Origin: a virus
Direction: 5' to 3' (one strand)
Length of the DNA: 64,000 nucleotides
Virus record (IMG/VR): IMGVR_UViG_3300042292_001231
Location: 1 to 64,000 of that record
A program made the position numbers and the translations under genes. Positions 62,845 to 64,000 of the stretch are shown here, in pieces. The notes under the pieces were generated by a model that was given only the letters and a program-made list of their open reading frames with translations, made no database searches and was not told where the DNA came from. Numbering within the stretch: position 1 is the stretch's first letter; each line of letters begins with the position of its first letter.

Positions 62845-63580
62845 AACATATCTAGCAGAAGCATCTGCCAAAAACCTTGCTCCATGGCAAGACCCGTCTA
62901 ATCCAGCATATGTTAATGTCAATGTAAGTGATTACTTTAGAGGAAGTGTAAAGAGGAATAAGAATGGTACTTATTCAACTTCTGCGCCTCATGGATATTT
63001 TATTTCGTGTCTAAAGTTAGATAATGGTAAGCAATACGTACTACCTGTCAAGTTTTCAATTATGAGTTACTTTGAAACTATTTCCGGTGTTGAAAATGGT
63101 CTTACTACTCTTCAAGGTTGTCCTGATACAATAAGACATGAAATGGTTATTGACTCAAAGAACTTAACCACCTTAGATTATCTTTATACTCAAGTACATT
63201 GGAAGCTCAGCATTCAATGTCCTAATCTCAAAACATTTGGAGATGCAAAAACAAAATGTCTTGACTTAGTTCTATATGACATTGGTGATGTTCCTCTCAA
63301 AGAGGTTCAATATCACGTTGAAGTAATTCATACTATCTATCTTGGATTTGATGCTGCCTATAAAAAACCTGTCTTATCAATATTCAAAATCAAAGGACAT
63401 TGGGTTTCAATAGAACAAAGAACCAGTTTTGACCAATGGAAGTCAGACCCAGATGGTTCTAAAGCTAAAGAATTTGATTTAGTATGCAAAATACTAAGCA
63501 AGTATGCTAAATCTCGAAACGCCATTGCGTGCCAACGCGAACTAATTGAAAATGACTTGGATGAATACGCAGAGTTCTAA
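62831..63580 (+). CDS. CQRELIE family member 13, last of the array
   Basis: 249 residues. MQSFKTYLAEASAKNLAPW start (LAE/A). Leucine-rich-like middle (LTTLQGCPDTIRHEMVIDSK), core PVLSIFKIKGHWVS, end IACQRELIENDLDEYAEF. The overlap ATG at its 3' end leads nowhere: the array stops and a minus-strand gene converges. Confidence 0.8.
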   Translation: MQSFKTYLAEASAKNLAPWQDPSNPAYVNVNVSDYFRGSVKRNKNGTYSTSAPHGYFISCLKLDNGKQYVLPVKFSIMSYFETISGVENGLTTLQGCPDTIRHEMVIDSKNLTTLDYLYTQVHWKLSIQCPNLKTFGDAKTKCLDLVLYDIGDVPLKEVQYHVEVIHTIYLGFDAAYKKPVLSIFKIKGHWVSIEQRTSFDQWKSDPDGSKAKEFDLVCKILSKYAKSRNAIACQRELIENDLDEYAEF

Positions 63581-63786
63581 GAGTTTAACAAGTTAGTCAA
63601 AAAGTCTATCTTAACAGCAAGTTCGAGTTTCTCTGCTTCCATTTTTCCTATTGCATTATTGATATTGTCGAGACCGTTTACTCTGGCGTAAAAGTTATAG
63701 TTTTCTTTAAAAAACCCTAATGATTTTGCGACGAATTCATAATCTTGACTTAGTTTTTCTAAATATTCTGCTGAAAAGTTATTCAT
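63577..63786 (-). CDS. hypothetical helical protein
   Basis: 69 residues, ribosome site GAGGGAT. Helical and charged (NNFSAEYLEKLSQDYEFVAK). Converges with the array, overlapping its last gene by 4 nt. Not recognised. Confidence 0.6.
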   Translation of the reverse strand: MNNFSAEYLEKLSQDYEFVAKSLGFFKENYNFYARVNGLDNINNAIGKMEAEKLELAVKIDFLTNLLNS

Positions 63787-63792
63787 GTGTTT

Positions 63793-64000
63793 TTATCCCT
63801 CTTTATTTTGATATCTTAAATGTAGTCCACAACTTGCTTTTCCACAAGTTGTTCTATAGCCTCTGTATAATACATAAGACCGTTTATTGCCACAGAACTG
63901 GCATAATGGCATATCATCAATATTATTCAATATGCAATAAATCCGTTCATGAAGTGTAGCTTCTTTTGGAAGAAAAAGTGTCTCACGTAGAATACTTTCG
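63793..64000 (-). CDS. zinc-finger protein, partial, possibly endonuclease
   Basis: The last 68 codons of a minus-strand gene that continues beyond the window. Contains CQFCGNKRSYVLYRGYRTTC then GKASCG, a four-Cys zinc site common in phage homing endonucleases. Ends just before the ATG of the gene at 63786. Confidence 0.6.
   Translation of the reverse strand, partial: ESILRETLFLPKEATLHERIYCILNNIDDMPLCQFCGNKRSYVLYRGYRTTCGKASCGLHLRYQNKEG

Noticed and set aside
1-64000. CRISPR array, insertion sequence or rRNA
   Set aside because: No regularly spaced repeats, transposase or rRNA-like sequence was seen.

Overview
This window looks like part of a large, AT-rich, T4-like contractile-tailed phage (myovirus). 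Four minus-strand genes resemble T4 neck and tail proteins in T4 order: gp13-like (53279-51765), gp14-like (46918-45134), gp15-like (45134-44382) and the gp18 tail sheath (42974-41010). Exact copies of the T4 late promoter core TATAAATA stand before several genes. The rest is mostly short, tightly packed plus-strand genes led by strong sigma70-type promoters (TTTACA, 16-17 bp, TATAAT). Many of these promoters share the same upstream box and 5' leader. The host is probably a gammaproteobacterium with an exosortase/PEP-CTERM system, because one phage protein carries that sorting tail; this is inference.

Layout. 0-1.5 kb: divergent late promoters, an exported protein (partial), an M15-type endolysin and an HD hydrolase. 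1.5-29.5 kb: an accessory region with tRNA genes that together appear to cover all 20 amino acids, homing endonucleases lodged in tRNA genes, several structured non-coding RNAs closed by long perfect terminal stems, and many small genes. Recognisable proteins here are an ATP-grasp protein, DUF262, NADAR, a BFD-like ferredoxin, SLOG/DUF2493, DUF932, aspartate decarboxylase (PanD), a possible toxin-antitoxin pair and a cyclic-phosphate-processing receiver domain. 29-51 kb: a region rich in exported proteins: an Lpp-like lipoprotein, a di-haem cytochrome c peroxidase, a secreted metzincin protease, a His-rich PEP-CTERM protein, an L,D-transpeptidase and further lipoproteins, plus FeoA and MazG. 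The minus-strand neck and tail genes lie between them. 53-63.6 kb: a tandem array of paralogous genes.

The most striking system is that paralog family: 13 consecutive genes (54756-63580) plus two outlying members (43533 and 51070). All share a C-terminal signature around CQRELIEKDLDEYAEF, and most share an N-terminus like MQSFKEYLAE. At most junctions the codons for the C-terminal DEYAEF of one gene contain, in another frame, the start of the next (MQSFK), a fixed 14-nt overlap. The N-terminus closely resembles the capsid-targeting sequence of T4 internal head proteins (MKTYQEFIAEA in IPIII, MELITELFDE in Alt), which the gp21 protease removes. I infer that these are packaged, injected effectors with variable middles between conserved ends.

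Other unusual points: a tRNA-Pro whose anticodon loop is split by 28 nt; tRNA-Pro and tRNA-Asn genes with extended acceptor stems; several tRNAs with A at position 34; two endonuclease genes each flanked by an intact tRNA and a tRNA half; and a group of iron or redox genes (FeoA, BFD, di-haem peroxidase).
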